From contig NZ_BJML01000002.1 in NCBI RefSeq assembly GCF_006539145.1, positions 124,001 through 188,000 of the forward strand: a stretch of DNA of 64,000 nucleotides, given 5' to 3'. The DNA comes from Microbacterium testaceum. Lineage in GTDB: Bacteria; Actinomycetota; Actinomycetes; Actinomycetales; Microbacteriaceae. Position numbers and translations under genes: made by a program. Below are positions 10,024-18,591 of the stretch, one piece after another. The notes under the pieces were generated by a model. The model saw only the letters and a program-made list of their open reading frames with translations. It was not told the DNA's origin and made no database searches. How positions within the stretch are numbered: position 1 is the stretch's first letter; every line of letters starts with the position of its first letter.

Positions 10024-11229
10024 GTGGCCGGCTACCGCGAACTCCTCCGAACCCCAGGCGTGGGGCGCATCATCGCCGCGCAGTTGACGGCGCGCTTCCC
10101 CAACGGCATGACCAGCCTCGCGGTCCTCCTGCACATCGAGCACGTCACCGGTTCCTACGGAGCCGCGGGTCTGGTGCTGGCCGCCACGAGCATCGGCCAG
10201 GCCGTCGCGGGCCCGGTCACGAGCCGCTGGATGGGCATCTGGGGCATGCGCCGGGTCCTCACCGTCACGCTCCTCGTGTGCGCGGCCGCGATCACGACCC
10301 TCGCGCTCATCGAGATGCCGCTTCCCCTCTACATGGCGCTCGGTCTCATCGCGGGTCTCTCCACTCCCCCGGTGCAGTCGGCCGTGCGCACCATCTACCC
10401 CAAGATGGTCAACGCGAAGCGGCTCACCCCGCTCTACTCGCTCGACGCATCCCTTCAAGAGATCATCTGGGTGCTCGCGCCCGTGCTCATCACCCTGGTG
10501 GCGACGCAGGTCGGTACCGTCCCGGGTCTGCTCCTCGTCGTGATCATCCTGCTCGGCGGCGGGGCGTGGTTCATCCTCAGCCCCGAGGTCGGCCGCGTGC
10601 GCATCCCGCGCAGCCGCCGCGGTCTCGGCCGGGTGCTCGCCAAGCCGCCGGTCATCCTCGCCACCGCGACCGGGTTCCTCCTCATCGGCGCCTGCTCCGC
10701 CGTCGAAGCGGGCGTCGTGGCCACCTTCGATCACGGCGGGCTCGAGGCCGGCCTCATCCTCGCCGTCTTCGCCGTCGGCAGCCTCGCCGGCGGGCTGTCG
10801 TTCGGCCACATCCCCATCGGCCCCTGGGCCATGGCGCGCCGCTTCGCGATCGTGGCCCTGGGTCTCTCGCTGACCGTCCTCTCGCTCAATGCGTGGTGGA
10901 TCGGAGCGACCCTCCTCGTCGCCGGAGCCGGCATCGCTCCGGCCCTGGCGGTGATGTTCGCGATGACCTCGGCGAGCGTCCGCTTCAGCGAGACGGCCGA
11001 GGCCTACGGCTGGATCGGCACCGGTCAGCTCATCGGCGCCGCCGCGGGCTCGGCGGTCGCGGGGTTCCTGGTCGACGGCGTCGGCCCGACCGGTGCGTAC
11101 GTCGCCGCCGCGGGCTTCGCGGTGGCCGGCTTCGTCGTCGCCGCGGTGTTCGTGCGCGGCTTCCCCGATCTCCGGCACCGTGATGCGAGCCCCATCCCCG
11201 ACACCGAGCCGGTCCACACCATCACCTGA
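10024..11229 (+). CDS. Major facilitator superfamily transporter, substrate unknown
   Basis: This 401-residue protein is hydrophobic throughout, with about twelve predicted membrane helices, for example [37 protein letters not shown] and [19 protein letters not shown]. It fits the MFS fold, with a short basic loop between helices 2 and 3 ([12 protein letters not shown]). No substrate-specific signature is recognised and the neighbours do not suggest one. It starts with GTG 10024 behind a TAGCGT element and lacks a Shine-Dalgarno sequence, so translation is probably leaderless. The ABC-independent, single-gene layout suggests an efflux or uptake permease working alone. Confidence 0.85.
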   Translation: MAGYRELLRTPGVGRIIAAQLTARFPNGMTSLAVLLHIEHVTGSYGAAGLVLAATSIGQAVAGPVTSRWMGIWGMRRVLTVTLLVCAAAITTLALIEMPLPLYMALGLIAGLSTPPVQSAVRTIYPKMVNAKRLTPLYSLDASLQEIIWVLAPVLITLVATQVGTVPGLLLVVIILLGGGAWFILSPEVGRVRIPRSRRGLGRVLAKPPVILATATGFLLIGACSAVEAGVVATFDHGGLEAGLILAVFAVGSLAGGLSFGHIPIGPWAMARRFAIVALGLSLTVLSLNAWWIGATLLVAGAGIAPALAVMFAMTSASVRFSETAEAYGWIGTGQLIGAAAGSAVAGFLVDGVGPTGAYVAAAGFAVAGFVVAAVFVRGFPDLRHRDASPIPDTEPVHTIT

Positions 11230-11280
11230 GCGGATGCCGGGGTGCTCGGCATCCCGGATCCGAACCGCTCGACCCGCGGG

Positions 11281-11685
11281 TCAGTGAGTGCGCCGCAGCA
11301 GCTCGAGCACCGCGAGCGCGTACGCATCAGCCGGAGCCGGGTGGTCGAACACCAGCGTCGAGCCGCCGATCGAGATCTCGACCTCGTAGGTGTCGGAGAG
11401 ACGACGCAGAGAGCGGAAGGTCGAGCGCAGCATCTCGCGCAGCTGGGATTCCGAGGGCAGCCAGAGAGCGTCTTCGGTGGCGACGGAGTCAAGCGCCCAC
11501 TCCGTCGTGCCGTTGAACGCGAGGATCCGACCGGTGGGGTAATCGCGCGGCTCCACCGTCATGTCGCTCACGGTGAAGACATCGGCCTCGAACTCCGGTT
11601 CGTCGAGCTGGAAGCGGTCACCGGAGCGCGGATGCCACACCAATCCCGCCTCGCGCAGGGCCTGGGCCAACTCGGTCGAGATCAT
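11281..11685 (-). CDS. Conserved hypothetical protein, about 134 residues
   Basis: The protein (MISTELAQALREAGLVWHP) is soluble, acidic and without membrane segments. It has a two-part look: a short N-terminal helix and a repeated beta pattern around FQLDEPEFEADVFTVSDM and WALDSVATEDALWLPSESQL, then a helix with an LRR-type end (YALAVLELLRRTH). I do not assign a function. ATG 11685 is chosen because a CAGAAT element lies 7 bases upstream (leaderless arrangement); an in-frame ATG at 11694 would add MDA. It is divergent from the alpha/beta hydrolase gene, with only 72 bases between the two starts. Confidence 0.7.
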   Translation of the reverse strand: MISTELAQALREAGLVWHPRSGDRFQLDEPEFEADVFTVSDMTVEPRDYPTGRILAFNGTTEWALDSVATEDALWLPSESQLREMLRSTFRSLRRLSDTYEVEISIGGSTLVFDHPAPADAYALAVLELLRRTH

Positions 11686-11692
11686 GGCATCC

Positions 11693-11698
11693 ATTCTG
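11693..11698 (-). promoter_or_regulatory. Minus-10 element of a leaderless promoter (gene at 11281-11685)
   Basis: CAGAAT on the minus strand is followed by the 7-base spacer GGATGCC and then ATG 11685. Confidence 0.45.
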
Positions 11699-11744
11699 GG
11701 GGCGTTCTGTGACGGCCGGTCGCCGGTCGGGCACGTCGACGGAG

Positions 11745-11750
11745 CAAGAT
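11745..11750 (+). promoter_or_regulatory. Minus-10 element of a leaderless promoter (hydrolase gene)
   Basis: CAAGAT is followed by the 7-base spacer GGATGCC and ATG 11758. No ribosome-binding site is seen. Confidence 0.4.
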
Positions 11751-11757
11751 GGATGCC

Positions 11758-12510
11758 ATGTCGACACCCGTGACCCTCCCCCGACTGTCGTGGGGCGACC
11801 CGCACGGACCGCAGGCGCTCCTCGCCCACGGACTCGGATCCGATGGTGCGCTCATGTGGCGTTACGGCGTGGCGCTGGCCGATGCCGGGTGGCACGCGGT
11901 CGCGGTGGACCTCCGCGGCCACGGTGACGCCCCGCGCACCCTCGACTACCGCCTGTCGTCCTACGCGGCCGATCTGGCGGGCACGGTGCCCGCGCGAGGC
12001 GGTGCGTGGGACGCTGTCGTCGGGCACTCGCTCGGCGGTGCGTCGTCGACCCTCGCCTCGGCTCAGCGTCCCGACTGGACCCGCCGGCTCGTGCTCATCG
12101 ACCCGGCCATCGCCCTGTCGGAGCACGATCGCGAGGTCGTACGCGTGAGCCAGGAGCAGTCGTTCGCCGACCCGAGCATCGACGCCGTGCGCGCGGCGCA
12201 CCCCGACTGGCATCCGATCGACGTCGAGTTGAAGGCACGGGCAACGCAGCGGGCGAGCCGCTGGGCGGTCGAGCAGACGAGTCTGCAGAACGCCGTGTGG
12301 GACGTGCGCTCCGCCGCGGCTGCTCTCACCGTGCCCACGCACGTGGTGGGCGCCGACCCGGCCGTGCACTCGATCTTCACGGGCGCGCTCGCGGCCGAGG
12401 TCCTGCGCAATCCGGTCGTCACGATGAGCGTCGTCGAGGGCGCCGGGCACTCCCCTCATCGGGACCGCCCCGAGACGGCGGTCGCGGCGGTGCTCCACGC
12501 CCTCCGCTGA
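11758..12510 (+). CDS. Alpha/beta-fold hydrolase
   Basis: The 250-residue protein has the alpha/beta-hydrolase pattern: oxyanion segment LLAHGLGSDG near the N-terminus, VDLRGHGDAPR after strand 4, nucleophile elbow GHSLGG (Ser), and a C-terminal GAGHSPHRDRPE that supplies the catalytic His. The acid is probably the Asp in VVGADPAVHS. Substrate is unknown; such proteins include esterases, lactonases and C-C hydrolases. ATG 11758 follows a leaderless promoter; ATG 11749 (MDAM) is an in-frame alternative. It is the first of three same-strand genes with acyl-CoA dehydrogenase and DUF445 protein. Confidence 0.88.
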   Translation: MSTPVTLPRLSWGDPHGPQALLAHGLGSDGALMWRYGVALADAGWHAVAVDLRGHGDAPRTLDYRLSSYAADLAGTVPARGGAWDAVVGHSLGGASSTLASAQRPDWTRRLVLIDPAIALSEHDREVVRVSQEQSFADPSIDAVRAAHPDWHPIDVELKARATQRASRWAVEQTSLQNAVWDVRSAAAALTVPTHVVGADPAVHSIFTGALAAEVLRNPVVTMSVVEGAGHSPHRDRPETAVAAVLHALR

Positions 12511-12570
12511 GCTCTCATACGCCATTTCCGGCGCGGTGCCAGCCCGGCGCGCAATGTCGGCGGTGCCCAG

Positions 12571-12576
12571 CAGAAT
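12571..12576 (+). promoter_or_regulatory. Minus-10 element of a leaderless promoter (acyl-CoA dehydrogenase gene)
   Basis: CAGAAT, spacer GGATGCC (7 bases), then ATG 12584. The 16-base string is identical to the one before the gene at 11281-11685. Confidence 0.45.
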
Positions 12577-12583
12577 GGATGCC

Positions 12584-13744
12584 ATGACCTCGTTCGACCC
12601 GGCTCGGTACCTTCCCGACGACCTGCTCGCACGCATCCGCGAGCGCGCCGTCGTGCACGACCGCGAGAACACCTTCCCGCGCGATGACCTCGACGAGCTC
12701 CGGGCGACCGGGTATCTCGGCATCCTGGTGCCGGCCGAGCTCGGTGGGGCGGGCCTGAGCCTCGCCGACGCGTCGCTCCTGCAGCAGCGTCTCGCGGGTG
12801 CGGCCCCGGCCACGGCCCTGGCCGTCAACATGCACCTGGTGTGGACGGGAGTCGCCAAAGTGCTGCTCGATCGCGGCATCGACGATCTCGCGTTCGTTCA
12901 GCGCGGCGCCGCGGCGGGCGAGGTGTTCGCCTTCGGCATCAGCGAGGCCGGCAACGATCTCGTGCTGTTCGGCAGCGACACCGAGGCGCGCCCCGATGGC
13001 GAGGGCGGCTACACGTTCACGGGGACGAAGATCTTCACCTCCCTCTCCCCCGTGTGGAACCACCTCGGTGTGCACGGGCTCGACGAGACCTCGCCCGACG
13101 GTCCGAAGATGGTGTTCGCGTTCCTCGACCGCAGCGACGAGATCGTGACCCGTGACGACTGGGACACCCTGGGCATGCGCGGCACGCAGAGTCGCACGAC
13201 CGAACTCCGAGGGGCCCACGCGCCCGCGGACCGAGTCGTGCGTCGCCTCGACCCGGGCCCGCAGCCCGACCCCCTCGTGTTCGGGATCTTCGCGGTCTTC
13301 GAGATCCTGCTCGCGTCGGTCTACACCGGCATCGCGAGGCGTGCACTCGACCTGGCCGTCGAGGCCGCGACCTCGCGACGGTCGAAGAAGACGGGCACGA
13401 CGTACGCCAACGACCCCGACATCCGGTGGCGCATCGCCGAGATGGCACTCGCGTACGACGCGCTCCCGCCGCAGCTGGCCGAGCTCGCCTCCGACGTGGA
13501 CACCCTGACCGATCACGGTGGTCGGTGGTTCACGCTGCTCTCCGGCGTGAAGTACCGCGCCGTCGCGATGGCGAAGGCGGTCGTCGACGACGCGATCCTC
13601 GTCGGCGGCGGTTCGGCGTACTTCTCGCGCAACGAACTCAGCCGCATGTACCGCGACGTGCTCGCCGGCATGTTCCACCCCTCCGATTCCGAGTCCGCAC
13701 ACGCGACCGCCGCGGCGGCGTGGCTCGGCCCGGTGGCCGACTGA
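12584..13744 (+). CDS. Acyl-CoA dehydrogenase family flavoprotein
   Basis: At 386 residues this has the length and order of an acyl-CoA dehydrogenase: an N-terminal helical domain (LDELRATGYLGILVPAELGG), a middle beta domain with FGISEAGND and GYTFTGTKIFTSLSP, and a C-terminal helical domain (FAVFEILLASVYTGIARRALDLAVEAA). The enzymes use FAD to introduce a 2,3 double bond in acyl-CoA thioesters. The acyl chain preference and catalytic Glu cannot be fixed by eye. It lacks an electron-transfer flavoprotein neighbour. Its TGA overlaps the ATG of the DUF445 gene. Confidence 0.85.
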   Translation: MTSFDPARYLPDDLLARIRERAVVHDRENTFPRDDLDELRATGYLGILVPAELGGAGLSLADASLLQQRLAGAAPATALAVNMHLVWTGVAKVLLDRGIDDLAFVQRGAAAGEVFAFGISEAGNDLVLFGSDTEARPDGEGGYTFTGTKIFTSLSPVWNHLGVHGLDETSPDGPKMVFAFLDRSDEIVTRDDWDTLGMRGTQSRTTELRGAHAPADRVVRRLDPGPQPDPLVFGIFAVFEILLASVYTGIARRALDLAVEAATSRRSKKTGTTYANDPDIRWRIAEMALAYDALPPQLAELASDVDTLTDHGGRWFTLLSGVKYRAVAMAKAVVDDAILVGGGSAYFSRNELSRMYRDVLAGMFHPSDSESAHATAAAAWLGPVAD

Positions 13745-15018
13745 TGCCGCGCACACCCACCCGGGCGCTGAGCCCGGCCGATCAGGAGCGTCGCCGCGCC
13801 CTGCGCGTGATGAAGGGTGTGGCGCTCGGCGCGCTCATCGCGATGGCCATCGTCTTCGCCGTCTCGTTCTCGCTCCAGCGCGAGGTCGAGTGGTTGCAGT
13901 ACGTCCGCGCCGCGGCCGAGGGCGGAATGGTCGGCGCCCTCGCCGACTGGTTCGCGGTCACCGCGCTCTTCCGGCACCCGCTCGGGCTGCCGATCCCGCA
14001 CACGGCGATCATCCCGCGCCGGAAAGACGAGATCGGGCGGCAGTTGGGCGAGTTCGTCGAGACGAACTTCCTCGAGGGCGATGTCGTGCGGACCAAGCTC
14101 GAGTCGACCCCCCTGTCGGCTCGGGCCGGGGCCTGGCTCGCCGATCCCGCACACGCCGATCGCGTCGCGGCCGAGGGGGCGACGCTCGCTACGAGCATCC
14201 TCACCGCGCTCAGCGACGACGACGTGCAGGGCCTGATCGAAGACCTGGCCCGCGAGCACCTGCTCTCCCCCGACTGGGGTCCTTCCATCGGCGGCTGGCT
14301 CGAACGCGTCGTCGGCTCGGGCGCCCATCACGGCGCCGTCGATCTGGCCCTCGACAACATCGCGGTCTGGCTCGGGAACAACCGCGACACGTTCCAGGGA
14401 CTCGTCTCACGACGGCTTCCGTCGTGGGTTCCCGGCATGGCGGCCCGTCTCGTCGACGACACCGTCTACCGCGAGGCCGTGCAATTCGTCGACGCCGTTC
14501 GGACCGATCCGAACCACCAGGCGCGGGGGGCGATCGACGGGTACCTCGGTCGCCTCGCCGACAGCCTGCAGCACGACCCCGCGACGATGGTCCGCCTCGA
14601 AGAAGCCAAGGCCGCGGTGTTCGACAGTCCGCGCGTACGCCAGTTGGCGGCCGACGCCTGGAACACGGCCAAGGCCGGACTGCTGCGGTCGCTCGCAGAC
14701 CCCGAGAGCGCTCTGCGCCGCCGCGCCGCCGCGGCCCTCGCCGAGGTCGGCGGCCGTCTGCAACGCGATGAAGCCCTGCAGAAGCGCGTGGACGGATGGG
14801 TCACCGACGCGGCGGTCTTCGTCGTCGGACGCTACCGCCATGACATCGCCTCGATCATCACCGACACCGTCGAGCGCTGGGACGCCGAAGAGACCACCGA
14901 GAAGATCGAACTCATGGTCGGCCGCGACCTGCAGTACATCCGCCTGAACGGAACGATCGTCGGTGCCCTGGCGGGCCTGGTCATCTTCACCGTCGCGCAC
15001 CTCGTGTGGGGATCATGA
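13744..15018 (+). CDS. DUF445 family membrane protein
   Basis: This 424-residue protein fits DUF445 (YjiN-like). One membrane helix lies near the N-terminus (GALIAMAIVFAVSFSL), followed by the family motif region GGMVGALADWFAVTALFRHP and IPHTAIIPRRKDEIGRQLGEFVETNFL. A long helical middle part and a C-terminal membrane helix (VGALAGLVIFTVAHLVWG) follow. The function of the family is not known to me. Start ATG 13744 overlaps the preceding stop (TGATG), indicating coupling with the acyl-CoA dehydrogenase gene. Confidence 0.88.
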   Translation: MPRTPTRALSPADQERRRALRVMKGVALGALIAMAIVFAVSFSLQREVEWLQYVRAAAEGGMVGALADWFAVTALFRHPLGLPIPHTAIIPRRKDEIGRQLGEFVETNFLEGDVVRTKLESTPLSARAGAWLADPAHADRVAAEGATLATSILTALSDDDVQGLIEDLAREHLLSPDWGPSIGGWLERVVGSGAHHGAVDLALDNIAVWLGNNRDTFQGLVSRRLPSWVPGMAARLVDDTVYREAVQFVDAVRTDPNHQARGAIDGYLGRLADSLQHDPATMVRLEEAKAAVFDSPRVRQLAADAWNTAKAGLLRSLADPESALRRRAAAALAEVGGRLQRDEALQKRVDGWVTDAAVFVVGRYRHDIASIITDTVERWDAEETTEKIELMVGRDLQYIRLNGTIVGALAGLVIFTVAHLVWGS

Positions 15019-15082
15019 CGGTTCGCGCAAGACCTGGCCGAAACGTCGCACATCTCGCCGCCCCGCGCGGCCGGCACGTGAG

Positions 15083-15088
15083 TAGCGT
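15083..15088 (+). promoter_or_regulatory. Minus-10 element of a leaderless promoter (AIG2-like gene)
   Basis: TAGCGT is followed by 7 bases and GTG 15096, with no ribosome-binding site. Confidence 0.5.
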
Positions 15089-15095
15089 TGTGCGC

Positions 15096-15446
15096 GTGAG
15101 CGACGGTTCGGGCACGGAGTCCCTCTTCACGTACGGGACGCTTCAGCTGCCCGACGTGCAGCTCGACACCTTCGGCCACCGCGTCGACGGCGACGACGAC
15201 GCCCTCGCGGGGTACCGGCTCGACTGGACCGATATCTCCGACGCACACGTCGCCGCGCTCTCGGGTCTCGACCGGCACCCGATCCTCCGCCGCACGGACG
15301 ACCCTCGCGACCGCGTGTTCGGTCGCGTGCTGCGCCTGACGCCCGATGAACTCGACGCCGCCGACGAGTACGACGTGTCGCTTTACCGCCGCGCCTCGGT
15401 CGTTCTCGTCAGCGGCATCCGCGCCTGGGTGTACGTGGCCACATGA
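15096..15446 (+). CDS. Gamma-glutamylcyclotransferase (AIG2)-like protein
   Basis: The 116-residue protein begins with the family signature LFTYGTLQLPDVQ, where the YGTL loop binds substrate. The segment LDAADEYDVSLYRR contains the Glu expected for catalysis in AIG2-like enzymes, and GRVLRLTPDEL precedes it. These proteins release 5-oxoproline from gamma-glutamyl amines or peptides; the exact substrate here is unknown. GTG 15096 is chosen from the TAGCGT promoter 7 bases before it; the frame is open upstream but without similarity. Confidence 0.85.
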   Translation: MSDGSGTESLFTYGTLQLPDVQLDTFGHRVDGDDDALAGYRLDWTDISDAHVAALSGLDRHPILRRTDDPRDRVFGRVLRLTPDELDAADEYDVSLYRRASVVLVSGIRAWVYVAT

Positions 15447-15690
15447 GAGCCCTCTCCCTCGCTGTCGAGGCGTCCTACCTCTCGATCACCCCCGGATACC
15501 GCGCGATGGGCATCGACGGACTGGTCGCCCGGGACTCTAGCGCGCCCGTGCGCCGGTGTGCTCCGGTTCCGAGCGTCGCGAACGCCGACCTCATCGAGGC
15601 ACATACCGCCGCGGGCGCCCCCGCAGCTCGCACAGCGCGACCGGCCGCGCAGTGCGTTCCCCAGCCCCCGGCAGGATTGGCGAAAAGACG

Positions 15691-16155
15691 ATGATTCAAC
15701 TCATCCTCGCGCGGCACGCGAAATCGGACTGGACCGAAGACGGCCTCGACGATCACGACCGCCCGCTCAACACCCGCGGCGTCCGCGACGCTCCGGCGAT
15801 GGCCCGGACCGTCGTGAGAAAAGGCGTTCGACCCGAGGTGATCCTCTCCAGCACGGCGCGTCGCGCCCGACAGACGGCTGAAGCATTCGCCCGAGCATTC
15901 GACGCACGGGTCATCGAGCAGGCGGAACTCTACCTGGCCGAGCCCGCACAGATCCTCGCCGCCGCGCGTGGCGCCGGCGTGGACGAGGTGATGGTCGTGG
16001 CCCACGATCCCGGAATGAGCGCGCTCGTGTCGCGGCTCGCCGATCGCGACGAACGGATGGTGACGTGCGCCGTGGCCATCTTCACGTGGCACGACGGCAC
16101 GTGGGACGACGTCGACGCCACCCCTCCCGACGAGTTCGAACTGCTCACCCCGTAG
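15691..16155 (+). CDS. sixA: SixA-type histidine phosphatase
   Basis: The 154-residue protein is a short histidine phosphatase. The phospho-accepting His lies in the N-terminal LARHAKSDW, followed by the second-arginine segment ILSSTARRARQTAE, and the second catalytic His lies in VVAHDPGMS. Length and lack of extra domains match SixA, which removes phosphate from histidine-containing proteins such as HPt domains or PTS NPr. Its real target here is unknown. The last 11 bases overlap the convergent hutH gene. The 244 bases upstream hold no gene I can support. Confidence 0.85.
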   Translation: MIQLILARHAKSDWTEDGLDDHDRPLNTRGVRDAPAMARTVVRKGVRPEVILSSTARRARQTAEAFARAFDARVIEQAELYLAEPAQILAAARGAGVDEVMVVAHDPGMSALVSRLADRDERMVTCAVAIFTWHDGTWDDVDATPPDEFELLTP

Positions 16156-17719
16156 GTCCGTCCGAGGGCTCCCGACGGCTCTGCCCGCGAGAGGCGGCGG
16201 CCCGCGCGGCATCGGCGACCGCTCCCGAGGCGACCAGATCGGTCACCGCCTCGATCTCGGGCGAGACGAAGCGGTCGGGGCCAGGGCCCTGCACGTGCTC
16301 CCGGACGAGAGCACGGACGGCTCCGGTGGCCGCCGTCGGCTGAAGCGGAGCGCGAAGATCGAGGGCCCGGCATCCGGTCAGCACTTCGATCGCCAGCACC
16401 CGAGCGAGCCCGTCGATGGCGCGGCGCAGCTTGCGGGCCCCGGCCCACCCCATCGAGACGTGGTCCTCCTGCATGGCGCTCGACGGGATCGAGTCGACGG
16501 AGGCGGGGGCGGCGAGGCGCTTGAGCTCCGACACGATGCCGGCCGCGGCGTACTGGGCGATCATCAGCCCCGAGTCCACTCCGACCTCGTCGGCGAGGAA
16601 AGGCGGCAGACCGTTGCTGCGCGAGACGTCGAGAGCGCGATCGGTGCGCCGCTCCGACATCGAGGCGACGTCGGCCACCGCGATCGCCAGGAAGTCGAGC
16701 ACGTAGGCGACGGGGGCGCCGTGGAAGTTGCCGTTGGACTCGACGCGTCCGTCGACCGTGACGACGGGATTGTCGACGGCGGAGGCCAGCTCGCGTTCGG
16801 CGATCAGGGCGGCGTGCGTCATCGTGTCGCGCGCGGCACCGTGCACCTGCGGGGCGCAGCGCAGCGAGTAGGCGTCCTGCACGCGCGTGCACTCGGGGCC
16901 GCGGTGGCTCGCGACGATCGGCGAATCGGCGAGGAACGCTCGCAGGTTCGCCGCCGAGTCGGCCTGGCCGAGCTGCGGACGCAACGCCATGAGGTCGGCG
17001 GCGAACACGGCATCCGTCCCCAGCTGCGATTCGATCGAGATCGCGGCCGAGACGTCGGCCGTCGTCAACAGCATCTCGAGGTCGTCAAGCGCGAGCAGCA
17101 GCATGCCGAGCATGCCGTCGGTGCCGTTGATGAGGGCGAGGCCCTCTTTCTCGCGCAGGGCGACGGGGGCGATGTGCGCCGCAGCGAGCGCGTCGGCGGC
17201 TGCCCGAAGCTCCCCGGACGCATCGCGCACCTCGCCCTCACCCATGACGGCCAGGGCGACGTGCGAGAGCGGAGCCAGATCGCCCGAGCAGCCGAGCGAG
17301 CCGTACTCGCGCACGACCGGGGTGATCCCCGCATTCAGCAGGGCGGCGTAGGTCTCGACGACGACGGGGCGGACGCCGGTGCGCCCGGTGGCGAGGGTCT
17401 GCAAGCGCAGCAGCATGAGGGCGCGGATCACCTCGCGCTCGACCTCGGCGCCGGTTCCGGCGGCGTGCGAGCGGATGAGGCTCGCCTGCAGCTGCGCCCG
17501 GCGGTCCTCGGCGATGAAGGTCGTCGCGAGGGCGCCGAAGCCCGTCGAGATGCCGTAGTGCGGCTGCGGGTCGTCGGCGAGCCCCTCGATGAGCGCCCGT
17601 GTGTCGGCCACCCGCTGCAGAGCGTCGGCGTCCACGTCGACCCGGGCATCGTGGCGGGCGACGTCGACGACCTCGCGCGGGGTGAGGGGGCTGGCTCCGA
17701 CGGTGACGCGTGCGTTCAT
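16145..17719 (-). CDS. hutH: Histidine ammonia-lyase
   Basis: The 524-residue protein is a MIO-type lyase converting L-histidine to urocanate and ammonia. Substrate loop YGISTGFGALATTF, the His-selective pair in LIRSHAAG, and the prosthetic-group site YGSLGCSGDLAPLSH are visible. The MIO tripeptide is Cys144-Ser145-Gly146 instead of the common Ala-Ser-Gly. Later conserved parts include QDAYSLRCAPQVHGA and SSAMQEDHVSMG. Start ATG 17719 follows a 27-base palindrome at 17726-17752. No hutU, hutI or hutG lies near, so it stands alone with the divergent IclR gene. An IclR regulator (HutR) controls hut genes in Corynebacterium resistens as I recall. Confidence 0.93.
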   Translation of the reverse strand: MNARVTVGASPLTPREVVDVARHDARVDVDADALQRVADTRALIEGLADDPQPHYGISTGFGALATTFIAEDRRAQLQASLIRSHAAGTGAEVEREVIRALMLLRLQTLATGRTGVRPVVVETYAALLNAGITPVVREYGSLGCSGDLAPLSHVALAVMGEGEVRDASGELRAAADALAAAHIAPVALREKEGLALINGTDGMLGMLLLALDDLEMLLTTADVSAAISIESQLGTDAVFAADLMALRPQLGQADSAANLRAFLADSPIVASHRGPECTRVQDAYSLRCAPQVHGAARDTMTHAALIAERELASAVDNPVVTVDGRVESNGNFHGAPVAYVLDFLAIAVADVASMSERRTDRALDVSRSNGLPPFLADEVGVDSGLMIAQYAAAGIVSELKRLAAPASVDSIPSSAMQEDHVSMGWAGARKLRRAIDGLARVLAIEVLTGCRALDLRAPLQPTAATGAVRALVREHVQGPGPDRFVSPEIEAVTDLVASGAVADAARAAASRGQSRREPSDGPTG

Positions 17720-17725
17720 ACGCCG

Positions 17726-17752
17726 ATTCCATCGCCTCGGGCGATACGGAAT
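17726..17752. promoter_or_regulatory. Palindrome upstream of hutH, candidate operator
   Basis: ATTCCATCGCC (17726-17736) faces GGCGATACGGAAT (17740-17752), whose reverse complement is ATTCCGTATCGCC. The arms agree except for two extra bases in the right arm. It lies 6 bases before the hutH start, suited to control of hutH. Confidence 0.5.
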
Positions 17753-17772
17753 GCGGGGGATCTGGCATCCTG

Positions 17773-17790
17773 TGTCTGTCATGCCAGACA
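17773..17790. promoter_or_regulatory. Inverted repeat over the iclR start codon, candidate autoregulatory operator
   Basis: TGTCTG (17773-17778) and CAGACA (17785-17790) are perfect 6-base arms separated by 6 bases and span ATG 17781. A second pair, GGCAT (17764-17768) and ATGCC (17781-17785), overlaps it. Confidence 0.5.
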
Positions 17791-18554
17791 AACCCCGCCC
17801 TCAAGTCCCCGCCGCCGACCAGACGTTGCGGATCCTCTCGCTGCTCGCGCGGCAACCGGGGCCGATGGCCGCGCAGTCGATGGCGACCGCGCTCGGGATC
17901 CCCCGTTCCAGCACCTACCACCTGCTCGCGACTCTCGAGCAGCACGGCTACGTCGTGCACCTTCCGGGCGACCGGCGCTGGGGCCTGGGGACGGCGGCTT
18001 TCGAGCTCGGCGGCGGTTACGCCCGGCAACAGCCGCTCGCCCGCCTCGGTCGGCCGCTGCTCGCGGGGCTGTCGGACCGCGTCGGCGAATCGGCGCACCT
18101 CGCCGTGCTGGCCGGGCGAGACGTGCTCTATATCGTCGAGGAACGCGCCCCGCGCCGCCCCGCGCTCGTGACCGATGTGGGCGTCCGCCTCCCCGCGCAC
18201 CTCACCGCGACGGGCCGGGCCATGCTCGCCGCGCTCCCCCGCGAGCAGGTTCGGGCACTGTTCCCGGATGCCACCGCCCTCACGCTGCGCCACGACGCGG
18301 GCCCCGCCACGCCGCGTGACCTGCGCGAGCTGCTCCGCGAGGTTCGGGCAGCGGGTCACGCGAGCGAGGACGGCGAGATCACCCCCGGATTCCGCTCCGT
18401 CGCCGCCGCGGTGCTCGATCACGCCGGGTGGCCCGCCGCGGCCGTGGCGATCACGTGGCCCGCCGACGGGGCCGAGCGTGATGCGAAAGCACTGGCGTCC
18501 GCGGCATCCGCGACTGCCGCCGAACTCGCCCGACGCATCGGCCACCCCGCCTAG
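17781..18554 (+). CDS. IclR family transcriptional regulator, probable hutH regulator
   Basis: The 257-residue protein has an N-terminal winged helix-turn-helix (QTLRILSLLARQPGPM, then MATALGIPRSSTYHLLATL) and a C-terminal IclR effector domain starting near HLAVLAGRDVLYIVEE, with GRAMLAALP and GFRSVAAAVLDHAGWPAAAVAI characteristic of the family. It is divergent from hutH with 61 bases between starts, which contain two palindromes. The likely job is to sense histidine or urocanate and control hutH; this is inferred from position. ATG 17781 lies inside the inverted repeat, suggesting autoregulation. Confidence 0.9.
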   Translation: MPDKPRPQVPAADQTLRILSLLARQPGPMAAQSMATALGIPRSSTYHLLATLEQHGYVVHLPGDRRWGLGTAAFELGGGYARQQPLARLGRPLLAGLSDRVGESAHLAVLAGRDVLYIVEERAPRRPALVTDVGVRLPAHLTATGRAMLAALPREQVRALFPDATALTLRHDAGPATPRDLRELLREVRAAGHASEDGEITPGFRSVAAAVLDHAGWPAAAVAITWPADGAERDAKALASAASATAAELARRIGHPA

Positions 18555-18591
18555 TCGCGCGCCGCTCAGTACCGGGCAGGACCGTGGCGCC

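Noticed and set aside
8935..11217. Very long minus-strand open frame through the MFS gene and the nrd leader
   Set aside because: Only its final part (nrdI) has family features; the rest is an Arg/Gly/Asp-rich shadow of plus-strand genes.
15443..15694. Small plus-strand frame before the sixA-like gene
   Set aside because: Low-complexity tail, no ribosome-binding site, no similarity; treated as intergenic.
16295..18319. Long plus-strand open frame antisense to hutH
   Set aside because: Composition is typical of a shadow frame; hutH on the minus strand has clear catalytic motifs.
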